Positions 34,214 to 45,615 of a stretch of DNA of 64,000 nt are shown one piece after another. The DNA is from Brachionus manjavacas. Lineage: Eukaryota; Rotifera; Eurotatoria; Ploima; Brachionidae. The position numbers were made by a program, and so were the translations under genes. The notes under the pieces are model-generated. The model had not been told where the DNA came from. It saw nothing but the letters and a program-made list of their open reading frames with translations, and made no database searches. Every line of letters begins with the position of its first letter. Position 1 is the first letter of the stretch. The stretch lies in assembly GCA_019054805.1 (NCBI GenBank), contig JAHQIY010000005.1, positions 5,625,501 to 5,689,500 on the forward strand, given 5' to 3'.

Positions 34214-34221
34214 GAATTTTG

Positions 34222-34633
34222 TCATCACGGATTCATTTGGCTATGCCCCTTTGAAGTCAGTTGTGTGAGATATTGAGAAGGAATAAAGGATGTGATGTTG
34301 GAAAAGAAAACATTATTTCAAATCGAAACAATATGGATCGATCTATATCTGACTGACTTAATTCATTCATTCAAATTTTTGCCAAAATGATATAATAATA
34401 ATTAATTTTGTTATTAGACTGATAAACAGAAATAAAAATGCTAAGATTAAACCACCAAATTGTTAAAAATCAAGATAATTTCATTAATTGTTTAAATATT
34501 GTGAGAAGAAAGATGAAGTCGAATGTTGGCTTAAACCACTGTTCAATTCTAAATTAGCAACAGTTTTTATAAATAATAATTGGTGTTTTTATTTAAATGC
34601 TTCAAATCATTTTTACTTTAATAATTAATAATT
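34222..34633. other. Intergenic DNA, nothing recognised
   Basis: AT-rich spacer between a MITE and a SINE. No supported feature. Confidence 0.5.
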
Positions 34634-34812
34634 TTCCCTTTTTTATTCTAGTGGTTAATGCTGAGGCGCTTATCTCCTTTTCAAGTACCTTTTTGAGCAT
34701 CATTCGCCCCGTATTGCAGAGATATTTGAAGATTTTTTCACTCTCAGCGGGTTTTGAACCCTCGATCCTCTGCTTGCATGACTAACATGCAAACCATCCG
34801 GCTTTACGGGTG
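34634..34812 (-). repeat. tRNA-derived SINE
   Basis: On the minus strand the head reads like a tRNA gene: an A-box-like AAGCCGGATGGTTTGCATG, an anticodon-arm-like hairpin (TGCAT GTTAGTC ATGCA) and a B box GGTTCAAAACCC with a T-arm. A non-tRNA body follows, ending near CCACTAGAATAAAAAAGGG. The body is shared with 18216-18282, which shows it is a dispersed family and not a lone tRNA gene. A normal acceptor stem cannot be drawn. Confidence 0.75.
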
Positions 34813-34819
34813 TTTTTAC

Positions 34820-35814
34820 TTTACATCGCTTTATAAAAAAAAATTTCATTAAAAATAACTCACAGTTTTATTTTTTGATTATGCCATCAAATTTCATAAG
34901 ACTTCTATCTTTTATTAAGAAAGCTTTTTTCTGACTTGAAAAAAAAAATTTAATTCCCATTTATTTAAAAATACAAACAAGAATAGCCAAGAATTTTTAG
35001 TGCTTTTTAAATCATAAAAAAAAGAATAATTTTACAGATTAATAATTAATTAAAAATAAATGTTCAAAATAGATGGGAATTTTTCAAATTTTCCAAAATG
35101 AGTAAAAATGACTCGTTTGGTGCTTATAGTGTTAAAAACTTTGTAATTATTTTTTCTTTTAAGAAATTTTCAAATTTATTTTTTTATAAAATTTGAGAAA
35201 AAATGACAATTTAATTTATTTTAACGAATTAAATGTACATTTTTTTTTTAAGTCTTGATTTACCTGATAACCCAAAAATCCCAATAATTCTGATTTTGCT
35301 CTGAGAAAGATTTAATAATTAGATTAGAACTGCCAAATGCCGAAAAAAATTGAAAATTTCATTCAAAAGTTTGGCAAAATCATTTCAAAATCTTTATAAA
35401 ATTTATTTTAAAATTACTTACAGCAAATAACAAAAAATAGAATATTCACAGAATATAACAAAATCAAGGCATCAATATTTTAATCAATTTTCTTTGGAAA
35501 TATTTATTAAACTTTAATGAAAACATTATCATCAATTGACCACTAATTTGAGTCATTTTTGAAAGAGGTGCTCCTTAAAGAGTTTAATGATTGTTTAGAT
35601 GAGATTCTGAGTTTAAATACTTTGATAAAAGCTAAATGGGTAATTAGCGATTTCATTTTGTTAACTGAAATCTTTCTCGATGAGATAGACATGGAAAGTT
35701 CAGAAAAATTCTTCAATAAATCGACATAAATCGGTGCATATGGAATGAATTCAGTGAATTGTTAAACAAAAAAAAAACGCCTTTCCAGTAATTTACTAAC
35801 TTATTCTTTTTTGT
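34820..35814. other. Intergenic DNA, nothing recognised
   Basis: AT-rich spacer. The stretch 35550-35760 is slightly less AT-biased and may belong to the LINE tail that follows, but no protein signal was read in it. Confidence 0.4.
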
Positions 35815-35945
35815 ACTTTATTTTTCAAAAATTTTTTATGTTTACATTATTCACTGAAAAATTCTATGTTTAACTTATTTAATGGCAGAAGGAGTTTTAT
35901 TACTCAGAGCCATTTCAAATTTAAATAAACATTTAAAAAAAAAAA
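35815..35945 (+). mobile_element. LINE family C 3' tail relic
   Basis: AGGAGTTTTATTACTCAGAG followed by CCATTT.AA and AATAAAC matches the tail of the LINE relic at 17195-17245. Only the non-coding tail and a little upstream sequence are present, as expected of an extremely 5'-truncated insertion. Confidence 0.55.
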
Positions 35946-35958
35946 TAAATCGACATGA

Positions 35959-36153
35959 AAAATAGTCAAATATTTAATAGATCAAAAAGTAAAACATTGT
36001 TTTTGTCAAGTTTGTTCAAATGTTCAAATTCCGCAAATAAATTCCGACGAAATTAAAAAATCTCCTAAAGGACAGGAATTCCGATTTTTGGACTCAATTT
36101 GTTCAAAAATTCGTTATGCTGCAGTGGTCGATAAAAAAGACAATAAATTTTAA
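35959..36153 (+). other. Unassigned 64-codon open stretch without ATG
   Basis: A stop-free stretch whose residues look protein-like and not like AT noise: KHCFCQVCSNVQIPQ, then SPKGQEFRFLDSICSKIRYA and AVVDKKDNKF before TAA. It has no ATG, no recognisable splice partner and no homologue that I can name. It could be a terminal exon or a remnant of a mobile-element gene bordering the inverted repeat that starts at 36159. Confidence 0.2.
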
Positions 36154-36158
36154 ATTCA

Positions 36159-37446
36159 TTTGGTTTAATTTTTATTGTTTGAATTACAAAATGTGTCCAA
36201 TGTTGAAATAACATTGAAAAAGTGTGATGTTTCAAATATTTTTTTCAGCTTCAAAAAAACAAAATATTATTGCAAGCATTTTCATATTTGAAATTAAACT
36301 CTTTAGTAAAATAGAAAGAATTTTTATTTGGAAATTTGAAAAAAATTTTGAAAATTCTTTTTTAACTTTTAAACAATTCATTTATTTATTTTTTGCCACA
36401 TGAAAAAACTAAAAAAAAGTTAAATAATATAAATTAAAATAAAAAATGAATAAAAATAAAAAAAATAAAAAAAAATAGATGAAAAACTCATTAGGTTAAA
36501 GTTTTTATTCAATCGTTGAAAAACTGGATCTAGTCGGCTAGGTGAACCATAGTTCAATTTTTATCCGAAAAATTCTTGTTCTCAGGTTTTGGGAACTATT
36601 AGTTCACCCAATTTTTTTGTTCAAAATAGAATTAGGTGAACAATTTTTAGATTATGTGAACAAATTGAATATAACTATTTAATAGAATGCCTAATTGTCG
36701 AAACTGATATAAAAATTAGTTAATAATTTTTGTTTTTGGTTTTTTGAAGGAGCTTTAGAAATAGCATTTGCTCTGATCACGTTGACTTGGTATTACCCTT
36801 TCAACAACCCCAAAAACCCAAATGCGCTCTTTACTTAAATATTTGCCTTTCAGCATAAATAATAAAAATTAAAGAAAATTTAAATTAATTTTTCACCCAT
36901 CAAGTGTTTGACTTTGGGGAACAAAGATTCATCAATTTCGCAAAATTTTCCTACTCCGCCCATCTTTAAATTTTCTATGTAATTATTTTTTCTATCTTAT
37001 TTTTTATCATTTTTTGATTTGTTGAACTAAAAGTTCATAAACCTGAGAACAAGAATTGTTCCAGGGAAACAGTTGAACCATAGTTATAACCTTAAGCGAC
37101 TAGACCCAAAAAATTTTGTTTTCTTCTTATAAAATTTTGACACAAGTGATAATTTACTTTCGTTTGGTGCATTTTAACAAATACTTAATTTTTAAAAAAT
37201 GGAAGACAGAGCGTAGATAGATTTTTAAACTACAAATATTATCTTTTTAAACTACAATAAGGATCATCATATCTCAAACCCAAAGTCAAAATTTATGAAA
37301 AAAACAAATTTTTTCATGCTCGCAATATTAACTTAAAATTATTTTGTTTTTTTGAAACTGAAAAAAATATTTGAAACATCGCACTTTTTCGACGTTATTT
37401 CAATATTTGAAACATTTTGTAATACAAACACAAAAAATTAAACCAT
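36159..37446. repeat. Nested inverted-repeat structure
   Basis: The outer arms 36159-36279 and 37316-37446 are inverted copies (for example GATGTTTCAAATATTTTTTTCAG against its complement near 37355-37380). Nested inside, 36526-37107 is a second TIR element with ends GGATCTAGTCGGCTAGGTGA and, inverted, GGGTCTAGTCGCTTAAGGTT. It shares TTCTTGTTCTCAGGTTT and CTATGGTTCAA blocks on both arms. The core is non-coding. It is best read as one MITE inserted in another foldback element. Confidence 0.7.
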
Positions 37447-37699
37447 TTACAAGCACGCTTCTTTTTATGAAGAATTTAAATTTTGATCTTAATTAAAAAA
37501 ATTATTCTAAAATTACTCTTAAATTGACTATTCGTTGTCGAAAATGAAGTTACGCGTTCCATTTAATATTTTTTTATTATCTGAATTTTATTTGGTTAGA
37601 TTCTTAAAAAAATTAAATTTAGATTTGTCAATTTTAAAATCGTTAAGAAACACTGCGCTAAAAAAAAATAATTTTCATTTTTTTAGGTGAAAACAATTT

Positions 37700-38070
37700 T
37701 TTTTCCTTATTCACTCCTTGTGGAGCATAGGGTCATTACTTTTGATTTCCACTCAAGTCGATCTTTTACCTTTACCCTTACTTCTCATCATGTCATTCCC
37801 ATTTCGATGAGCTCTTTCGTGATTTTTGACTTCCATATTACTGCTGGTTACCTTACGTCGCCCTTCAGGTGTCCATTAAAGGGCTCTTTTAGGTATTAGT
37901 GTTTCTTTCATTCTAAGTACATGCCCGAGGCATCGCAGTCTTTTGTTCTAAATGCATTGACTTAATGGCTCTGAATTTGTTCTTCTGTATAGGCCAGCAT
38001 TCGACAATGTCTCAGACCAGTGTATCCCGAGAATCCTCTGCAGGCTTCCAGTGTGAAATGTACAAGTTAG
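37700..38070 (-). mobile_element. RTE-type LINE 3' fragment
   Basis: On the minus strand, over shifting frames: ILGIHWSETLSNAGLYRRTN, then CLGHVLRMKE.LIPKRAL, W.PEGRRK and KDRLEWKSKV. This is the C-terminal region typical of RTE/BovB-like ORF2 (LGHVLRM, P-AL-W-P-GKR). A short piece of the same end occurs at 60075-60112. It is broken by several stops and indels. Confidence 0.75.
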
Positions 38071-38400
38071 TTTTAAATTTTACTATATAATAAACAAATG
38101 ATTTTCGATTTGCTCTTTTTGCTCAAAAATTTCAAGTGCGCAATTTTATTGTATCGAAAATTACACAGTCTTCTAACTTCAAGAACTTTAAAATTTGCAA
38201 ATATGTGAACAAAAAATTTACTTTGGGATTTTAAAACGTTTCTAAAGAACTGTTAATCTTTTTTGCAAATAAAAATCATTAAATTAAAATATTTTAGTAT
38301 TTAGGGACTTGAAATAATAATTTTAGACAATTATGAAAATGGTAATCGCAAATATATTGATGTAAAGAAAAGAAAATTATTAAGAATAAAAACTTGGTAA

Positions 38401-40525
38401 CAAAAAGCAATGTATTTTTTTAAAGGTTGATTGATTTTAATTTAATAATAATTTCAATAATTAATTTATAAATCCAAGCTTAATTGTGAAATTAGAGCCA
38501 AAAAAATGACTATTTATATTGTTTACTTTAATTTAAATTTAGTTGAATTTTTATTAAAGAAAAGAAACATTATGGGTCGAATATTCGCAATACCTTTTCT
38601 TATTTTTGGAATTCCAATTTCACTGATACCTTGTTGTGTATTTGGCTTAGACTGGAAATTGATGTCGGATATTCTATTCAGGGCCTCTTTCTCAATTCAT
38701 GACTTTAATAAATCAATTAATTATCCTTATGTATTCCTGGCTACTTGGCTAATGAATTTAGTATTTTTAATTCCCACTCTCATTCTTAAATTTTACATTG
38801 TAATTTTGGTAAGTAGTATTCTTTTAAAAGTAAAAGACGAGGATTGTAAGAAATTTACAAAAAGAAAGATTACTTTCTTTCTATAATATTTTCAAATGTG
38901 GTTTTTTAATTTTCTTCATTCCAAAAGAAGCTATTACTTACAAATTTATTTCCTGCTTTAGCTTTTATAATGTTTCTATTGTTCAGGCTAGAATAGTTCT
39001 AATGTTGATTTATTTTCTAAGCACTTTTGTTTCTGTTGTTTTTTTATCATTAATGGTAAATAACAAAGATATTAGTAAAACTTATGTTTATATTGGAAGT
39101 CTTTTATTGCTAGTATTGACAATTACACTTTGTGGATTGAATATAGCTTTGTTGGTAAATTTAAATCGAACGCCAAAAGACATAAGTCCAAAAACGATTA
39201 AAATCACTTTGTTGAAATGGGATGAAATTGAAAAAATCAAATCAGGTGGTAATTTAAGCAAAGTGGATTTTGATAGAAAAATTATAGGCTCATTAAATGA
39301 GCTAATTAAGAGTGAAAATAAAAGTTTACAATCGGAAAGATGCATTCCAATTTATTCGTTTTCATCTGAGATGGTGATTCTGAGTTTTGGTTTTGATATT
39401 TTCCATTGCACTAAGTATTACAAAAGGTTCTATCAAAAAATAATCAACTGCACCGAAAATTTAAATCAAGATGCATTTGGTTTTTGTAAACAAAACATTA
39501 CCTATTTAAAAATTAAATTTCAATATATTGAGATCCCAAATCATCAACATGATTATCCAGTTTATAATTATGGTTTTTTTAAAAGCGATGGATATTCCCT
39601 AGATGATGAAAAATTATTTAATAATTATGGAGTTTATTTGATTCAAGAATTTTCGGGAAAAAAAGAACCAGCATGGAAAGGCTTTGGAAATTGTGTAGTT
39701 AAGCAACCAAAATTTGATTTAAAGTTAGACAGAAACTTGTCTATGGTGTCTGAAATAAATGTTATTAAAAAAAGCTTTCTCTTGGTAATTCTATTACAAA
39801 TTGTTGTTTTATTCGATAAGCTTTGATTATCTAAAACAACTTTCTTGATATTGAACCAAATCTCTACATGATTTCAAACATTTATATATTTTTATCTTAT
39901 AAATATTTTGAATACTTAAAAAAATTTAACATTATTCAAAAAATACTTTTTTTAAAACTATAATTTATTGTTTTTAAACTTAAATTTTATGTATCTGCGA
40001 TCGAATCGAAATAACTTTTAAAATTCTATTAAAAGATGCAAATTTTATTTTTTAAGTTAAAATTTATCTGTGAATAAAATAATTTAATGTCTCTTTTTAT
40101 AATTCAATCTTTTTTATATCTTTAATTTATTTGATTTTTTTGTTAATACCTAAAAATTTTGTCAGTATTTTATGAATAAACTGATTGTTTTTAGAGAATT
40201 CAAAATTTTGTTTTTGAATAATTTTAGAGTTGAGTTTAAATTAAATTTTGAAATCTTTTGACAGATTTAGAAGAAAATAGTGAAATTCGGAGCAGTTTTT
40301 TTATCTAGAGCAGAGCAATTTTTTTGAAATTGTATAAAATCAGATTTAAATATGAAAACTTAATGAAATTTTTTAATATTAAAAATAAAAATTTGTCAAA
40401 TATAATGATAATTTCAAAATTTAAAAAATATACTGAAAATCGATGATTTAAAGATTTGATATGTAAATTTTCTGTTTGAAATAACTAAATTTTAAGAATA
40501 TTAATAAATAGTTTATTAATAAACT
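38401..40525. repeat. Segmental duplication, inverted copy of 8880-10955
   Basis: The mirror of 8880-10955, including the gene, ~110 bp of 5' flank and ~700 bp of 3' flank. The similarity ends near GTTTATTAATAAACTC at 40511. Copies differ by scattered substitutions and small indels, more than expected of an assembly duplicate. Confidence 0.85.
38506..39826 (+). pseudogene. Orphan multi-pass membrane protein, copy 2 (frame-disrupted)
   Basis: An inverted duplicate of the gene at 9586-10857. Copy 2 has one A fewer in the A-run near 38860 (ACAAAAAG) and one T fewer in the T-run near 38906 (GTGGTTTTTT), which splits it into a 126-aa start and a 274-aa end. Both losses are in homopolymers, so sequencing error is a real alternative to pseudogenisation; the rest of the frame is intact. 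The region after ENKS (about residue 274) differs from copy 1: copy 2 has an extra 17-18 residues including a hydrophobic FSSEMVILSFGFDIF stretch. Beyond it the Cys, glycosylation sites and C-terminal hydrophobic tail are conserved. Confidence 0.7.
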
Positions 40526-42132
40526 CAAAAAAAATGTTATCAATTTTTTTATTCGAACAAAATTGCTCTGCTCCAAAAAATTATTTCCTACTTCAACCTT
40601 CCTTAAAAATCATCACCCCATTTAATTCTATAGGTGTGAAAATATTCCTTACTCAGTTTACAATGAGTTTTTGTTTAAAAGAACTTATCAATGTAGTTAA
40701 ATATTAAATTAAACTATTTTTATACGATTATTTGTAAAAAATTTTATACAAGATTAGTTTTTATGACATCTTGAAGTTTAAATTCTATTTTTAGAAGAGT
40801 TTTTGTAGAACTTCATCTAATATTTAGCAAGTTTGATGAATCATTTAACATTCTGCAGAAAGATTTAATCAAATATCATTCAAAAGATTTAAAGAAAATA
40901 ATATTTTATCTGATTTTTTTGATCTCAAACTTTAAGATACCTATTTAAAAAAAAATAAAATATCATATAGAAATCTCATTGAAAAATTATATAATTTTTT
41001 AAAATTTTTTAATAAAATTTAATCACTTTGTACTCAATTTATCAAGCTAGACTTAAAAAAGCCAAAATTTTATTTTATTTCACTGAAAACTTGCCAACCG
41101 TAAGCCTCCGAAAGGTCAAAAATTTGTGTAAAATTGCTTGAATTTTCTTTGAAGTGGGAGACAAAGTACTTAAGGAAAGAAAATCACTTTTTTATAATCA
41201 AAAAACTAAAAAAAAGGCGTTATTAATTAATTTTTAATTTTCTTAAAAATTTTTTATCGAAAAGAGTTAATAAGTTAGAAACGTTTTTTTTAGTCTAATT
41301 TTTATCGTAGTTCCCAAAAACATGCTATTTTTTTGATATTGAGTAAAGTAAAAATATATTGGTACAATTTCAAAGAACTAAATTAAATTTGAATATAGGT
41401 AAGTAATATAGGTATTAAAATAGTAATAAAGTTAAAATATTAAAAGTTCGGACTTTCTTTGATTTGATTATTTGCTTGGAATATTAAAAAAATTTAAAAA
41501 AAAATTGTATTTTGTATTTTATTATTTCTAAATAATTAATTCATGTGATTTAATTTTCAAAATTTTTTTGATAAAAAATTAAAAATTTATTTACCAAATT
41601 ACAAGATTAGATTTTATAAAGAGACTCTATTTACAAACCATGTTTTGGTCGGTCCGAATTAAAGCTCTGGCATTTTTAATTTTTTTGTTTTTTATACTTA
41701 AATTCGTTATGTTCTGAATTTTGCAGAATTAGTATTTTGGTGGTACAAAGAATGCATCAGTTGCTACAATTTACCGAACATATTTTGGTCCTTCAGACTC
41801 AAACTTTGGCATTTTTTAAATTTTGTTTTTTTTTTTACTAAAATTCACAATGCCTATTTTATTTTATTTTAGGTTTTTTTATTTTTTATTTTTATCTGAA
41901 GAGTACAGATAAACTAAAAAATAAAACAAATAAACCCAAAAATAAGTTGAAAGAAAATATCAAATAATTTAGTTTTTTTCTGGCAAACTAGTAGATCTAA
42001 AATCAAATTAGATCTACTTAAAATAATTTTTCACGTTTAGCATGCGACCAACTTCATAACTTTTTCAAAAAGTAGACGCTTTAAAGGTGCTGGATAGCAT
42101 TTTAGAGTTTCAAAGACACTAATGTAACAAAA
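40526..42132. other. Intergenic DNA with a diverged ~150-bp tandem repeat
   Basis: AT-rich. Near 41637-41720 and 41797-41860 two related units occur (CATGTTTTGGTCGGTCCGAA and CATATTTTGGTCCTTCAGAC, each followed by a CTCTGGCATTTTT-like block). Nothing else was recognised. Confidence 0.45.
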
Positions 42133-42325
42133 ATGCTACATAGAAACCGGGTTCGGCTTGTTTACGCCCATGCACTTCTTTTTGTTTGTTGCCTTGGTCT
42201 TGCCAATCAAGCGCTCCACAAATGCCAACAAGCTATTTTGGTATGGATCTTTCGATGCATAATGAGCCACAGTGTAAAAACACGAAGCGATGCAACAACT
42301 TCTAGAAATATCTAGCTATTTTTGG
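42133..42325 (+). other. Possible 5' leader exon of the gluconokinase gene
   Basis: A GC-richer block ending in a consensus donor (TTTTTG|GTAAGTGC at 42326), followed 100 nt later by TTGAATTCAG|ATG, a good acceptor upstream of the gluconokinase ATG. A 60-codon frame within it has no recognisable content. Spliced this way it would be 5' UTR. The minus strand also has a stop-free stretch here, so a different gene end cannot be excluded. Confidence 0.35.
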
Positions 42326-42462
42326 TAAGTGCATAATTTAAACACGTAATTATAAAATATAAAGACTTATTAATAAAATAATATTTACGCTTTGAAAAAA
42401 AAATTTACATTTTCTTTGAATTCAGATGAAAAATTTCTCAATAACTATTAGACCAAGCTAAA

Positions 42463-43249
42463 ATGTTGATTGTGATATGCGGAGTAGCCGGATGCGGAAA
42501 GTAAATCCATTTGCTAACCATCAGCTCTTGTCTCTCTTATTTGACTTGTTTAAGGACCACAATAGCAAAGGATTTGGCAAAAAGGGTGTGTGGGTTTTAG
42601 TAACACAGCATTGGTATTATTGTGTATAAGTTTTTAATTTTAATTTAAGCTTGATTTTGAGTTCGCAGATGCCGATGACTATCATTCAGAAGAAAACAAG
42701 GCTTTGATGCGAAGCGGAGTTAGTCTCACCGACAAGGAAAGACTGCCGTGGCTCCTCACACTTCATGATTTTCTTGCCGGATGGCAAGAGAACGGAGTCA
42801 GTGGCATTCTAGCCTGCTCGGCCTTGAAGCAAAAATACCGGCACCTACTAAACTCTAGCCTTGTCTATTCTACTGGGAACAATTTTGAAAAAGAGAACCA
42901 TGTTCCAAATCCAGTGAATTTAAATTTGCTCTTTGTCTGCTTGAATATAGACAAAGAAGTGGCTAGCGAGCGTTTGGCTCACAGGAAGGACCATGATGTA
43001 ATTAAAGACTCGCGTTTGATGGACTCTCAATTTGCCACTCTGGAATTGCCGTCTAAAAATGAATGCCTATGGACAGGAAGCTCGTACGGTAAATATAAAG
43101 ATAATTATTTGTCTATTGAGAAGTCGTACGAGAATAATACCTTCTATTATATGTATGTTCTTCGAGTTTTTAAGGACTCGACTGTGAATGATGTTGTTGA
43201 AAATATTTTGGATTTCTTACCCAAATTTCATAATTTTAAACTTGTCTAA
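42463..43249 (+). CDS. IDNK: Gluconokinase (IDNK-like)
   Basis: Phosphorylates D-gluconate to 6-phosphogluconate, feeding the pentose phosphate route. Exons 42463-42500, 42555-42585 and 42662-43249 sum to 218 aa. The P-loop is GVAGCGKT (residues 6-13, split by intron 1); DADDYHSEENKALM with SGVSLTDKERLPWL is the gluconate/ATP site signature; ACSALKQKYR follows; then ERLAHRKDHDV and SQFATLELP. The stretch between 68 and 130 is longer than in human IDNK (extra residues around the HVPNP region). The donor after AKR (GTGTGT) is the weakest junction and shortens the linker before DADD by a few residues. AATAAA overlaps the stop at 43248-43253, and a second occurs near 43284. Confidence 0.9.
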
Positions 43250-43819
43250 TAAATATTTTTGGTCGAATCTATTATTTTTAAACAATAAACTGGTCTAATT
43301 TTTAAATCGACTGATTTGCATTGATTTGTCAATTGAATTGAATAAGAAATAATAAATTTTTTTATTATTTTTTATTTTTTTTTATAATTTTTTTTCAATC
43401 AAAAAAATTAAAAGAATTAAAAGAAAAAAAAAGAAAAAGCAAAATTCAAATTCAAATCGAAGTACCCATATTTTGAGATTATTTTCCAAAAATAAAATGT
43501 AATTTAATTGAAAATTAGGGTCTAAAAAATCAAGCTTTCGATTTAAAGTCTAGGCTTGGTAATAAAAATCAGCTTTAAAAAAAAAAATTCAAAAAAATTT
43601 TTGTGAAGCATTATAAAATAATAATAAAAAAAATAATAATAACCTATAATGTATTTCGATTCATATTATAATAGTTCCTTAAAATAAATTAAACTATAAT
43701 TTTTAATTATTTAAATAAGGTACAAAAACAATAACAATAAATAAATAATTAACTCTAAATTTAAGTTATGAATACAATTAGTGGAATAAAAAAAACAAAA
43801 ACAACCACAAAATGTATTT
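43250..43819. other. Intergenic DNA, nothing recognised
   Basis: A/T runs and short AATA-type tracts between the gluconokinase terminus and the LINE relic. No supported feature. Confidence 0.5.
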
Positions 43820-44570
43820 AAACTGCTAATAATTTGTTCTTAAACTCATTTACAGTTTTAGAGTGAACAATCTCTGCCGGTAACCATAACCCTATCACAC
43901 TGTTGGTAAAAAAAATTGAATCATTGGTTGCGATTCTTAGTTCTTTTGAAATGTCTGAAATGAAATGTGAAATAATGTCAACGAGCACTGGGTTGTAACT
44001 GTTTTGGGACAAAAAGCCATTTAATAGATAGCATCTTATTTATCAATCTGTCCTGCAAAATAAGCTCATTTCTCACAATCGTTTCTTCCAATGATGTCTA
44101 ATTGAACCTTGCTAAGAGTTCCTCATTATTTAGGCCTTACACTTCTTGCAATCTAGTTACTCTACTAGCATCTTTGTTAAGATACGGTCTCCACGCTTGA
44201 ATTGCATTTCCAAGTGCGGCCTTACCAACCATATCTACAAAGTGCGGGCTGTTTCAATCGAATGATGCTTGAATGGTTCCCTTACCATACCCAAAATTCG
44301 ATTTGCTTTACTGACTGCTTTCGGGACTTGATTTTCCCACTTTAGACCATTAGAAATAACAATGTCTAGATCACACTCACTTTTGGTGTCTTCTTGTTCA
44401 TGCACTCTATTGACTCCATGACCAGGATTTATCCTGTACTTCTTGTGTAAGTTTTTCTTTTCAAAATGCATTACTCGGTACTTCCTAGAACTAAAGATGA
44501 TTAAACACTTGTTCGACCAAGTAACGAGAGAATCTCTATCAATCTGAAGCTATGTGTAAATAAGATTTTT
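43820..44570 (-). mobile_element. LINE relic: RT thumb to C-terminal end
   Basis: Minus-strand CR1/Jockey-type fragment: LQIDRDSLVTWSNK, MHFEKKNLHKKYRI, LDIVISNGLKWENQV, KAVSKANRILGM, FKHHSIETARTL, then after frame breaks NDSIFFTNSVIGLW and VNEFKNKLLAV. The order matches the region after the catalytic block. It differs from LINE families A and C of this window and has several stops and frame changes. Confidence 0.75.
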
Positions 44571-45615
44571 GTATTTTAAAGCTTGCTTTTTAGAAAATCA
44601 ATTAAATTTGTAAGTAATCAAGTAAATTTTTTCTAACTTTGACAACCAATTTCGAAAATTTCGGCTTACCAAAATTTGTGACCAATTCGGATTTTTAAAT
44701 CAATTTTTTTACAAAGCCGCCTCGGAAGACTAACCCTTAGTCTTTTTACGTCATGCTAAGGAAAATGGAAAAGTGGACATTTGTAAAGTGAATTGTTTAC
44801 AATCAAATCAAAATAAATTTGGCTTTTTATTAAAATTTAAGATAAATTATGGTTCAAAAAAAAATGTTTTTTTTTCAATAAAATTTGAGTTATTTTTATT
44901 AAAGTTTATGAATTTTTTTGTTGAATTAATGAAGCCTTTTTGAGTACGGCCAAAATTTATCATCATAATTTCTTTTTAAATTTTTCTATATTTAAATTAA
45001 AACTCAACATTTAAAAGCTAAAATTTTAACTTTAAAGCAACTTTTCAATTGAAATTTAGTCATGTCGTTATCGTGTTTTTAATTTTTTTTAATAAAAATG
45101 CGTGAAACCAGAAATTGGGACAATTTTTGATCTAAATCACAAAAATAAACTATGTACAAAAAATTTGTCAACTAATTCAATAAATTTTTATTCATTTCGT
45201 ATATCATTAGTTTATGGTCTTGAATATTTTTTTTCTAAAAATTGTCTCTTGGAATTTCAAAACAATTATATAACAAAAAATAATTATGTGATTTTTTTTT
45301 CGAAATGATAAGTAATGTGACGATAATCCTGGACTCAAAACATTTATTACTAAGGTCATTATACTTGGCTTTAAATTATTTTTTGGAAAAAAATATTTTG
45401 GATTTGATTTAAAAATAACTTTGACATTAAATCAAGTCATTTTTAAGTCAAAATTAATATTTGAATTTTTGCTGTTTCAATTTTATTTTTTAATATTAAA
45501 TAAATGATAATTGATCATATATTTTTTTCTTTAATTTTCTATTAAAAATGATATTTAATTTTAAAAAAATCGATTTAAATAAACTTTGATTCAAATGAAA
45601 AGAATTTAAATTGAT
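44571..45615. other. Intergenic DNA, nothing recognised
   Basis: AT-rich spacer between a LINE relic and the 3' end of glucuronosyltransferase 1. No supported feature. Confidence 0.5.

Noticed and set aside
34738-34812. A tRNA gene on the minus strand
   Set aside because: B-box and arm-like pieces are present, but no acceptor stem can be drawn, the anticodon loop is irregular, and the body continues into sequence shared with another locus. A SINE head is the better reading.
41637-41860. A possible gene fragment in the diverged 150-bp tandem repeat
   Set aside because: No consistent reading frame is shared between the two units.
42133-42315. A 60-aa protein on the plus strand, or a coding exon on the minus strand
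   Set aside because: Both strands have stop-free stretches, which follows from higher GC content. Neither shows a recognisable family. A 5' leader exon ending in GTAAGT explains it more simply.
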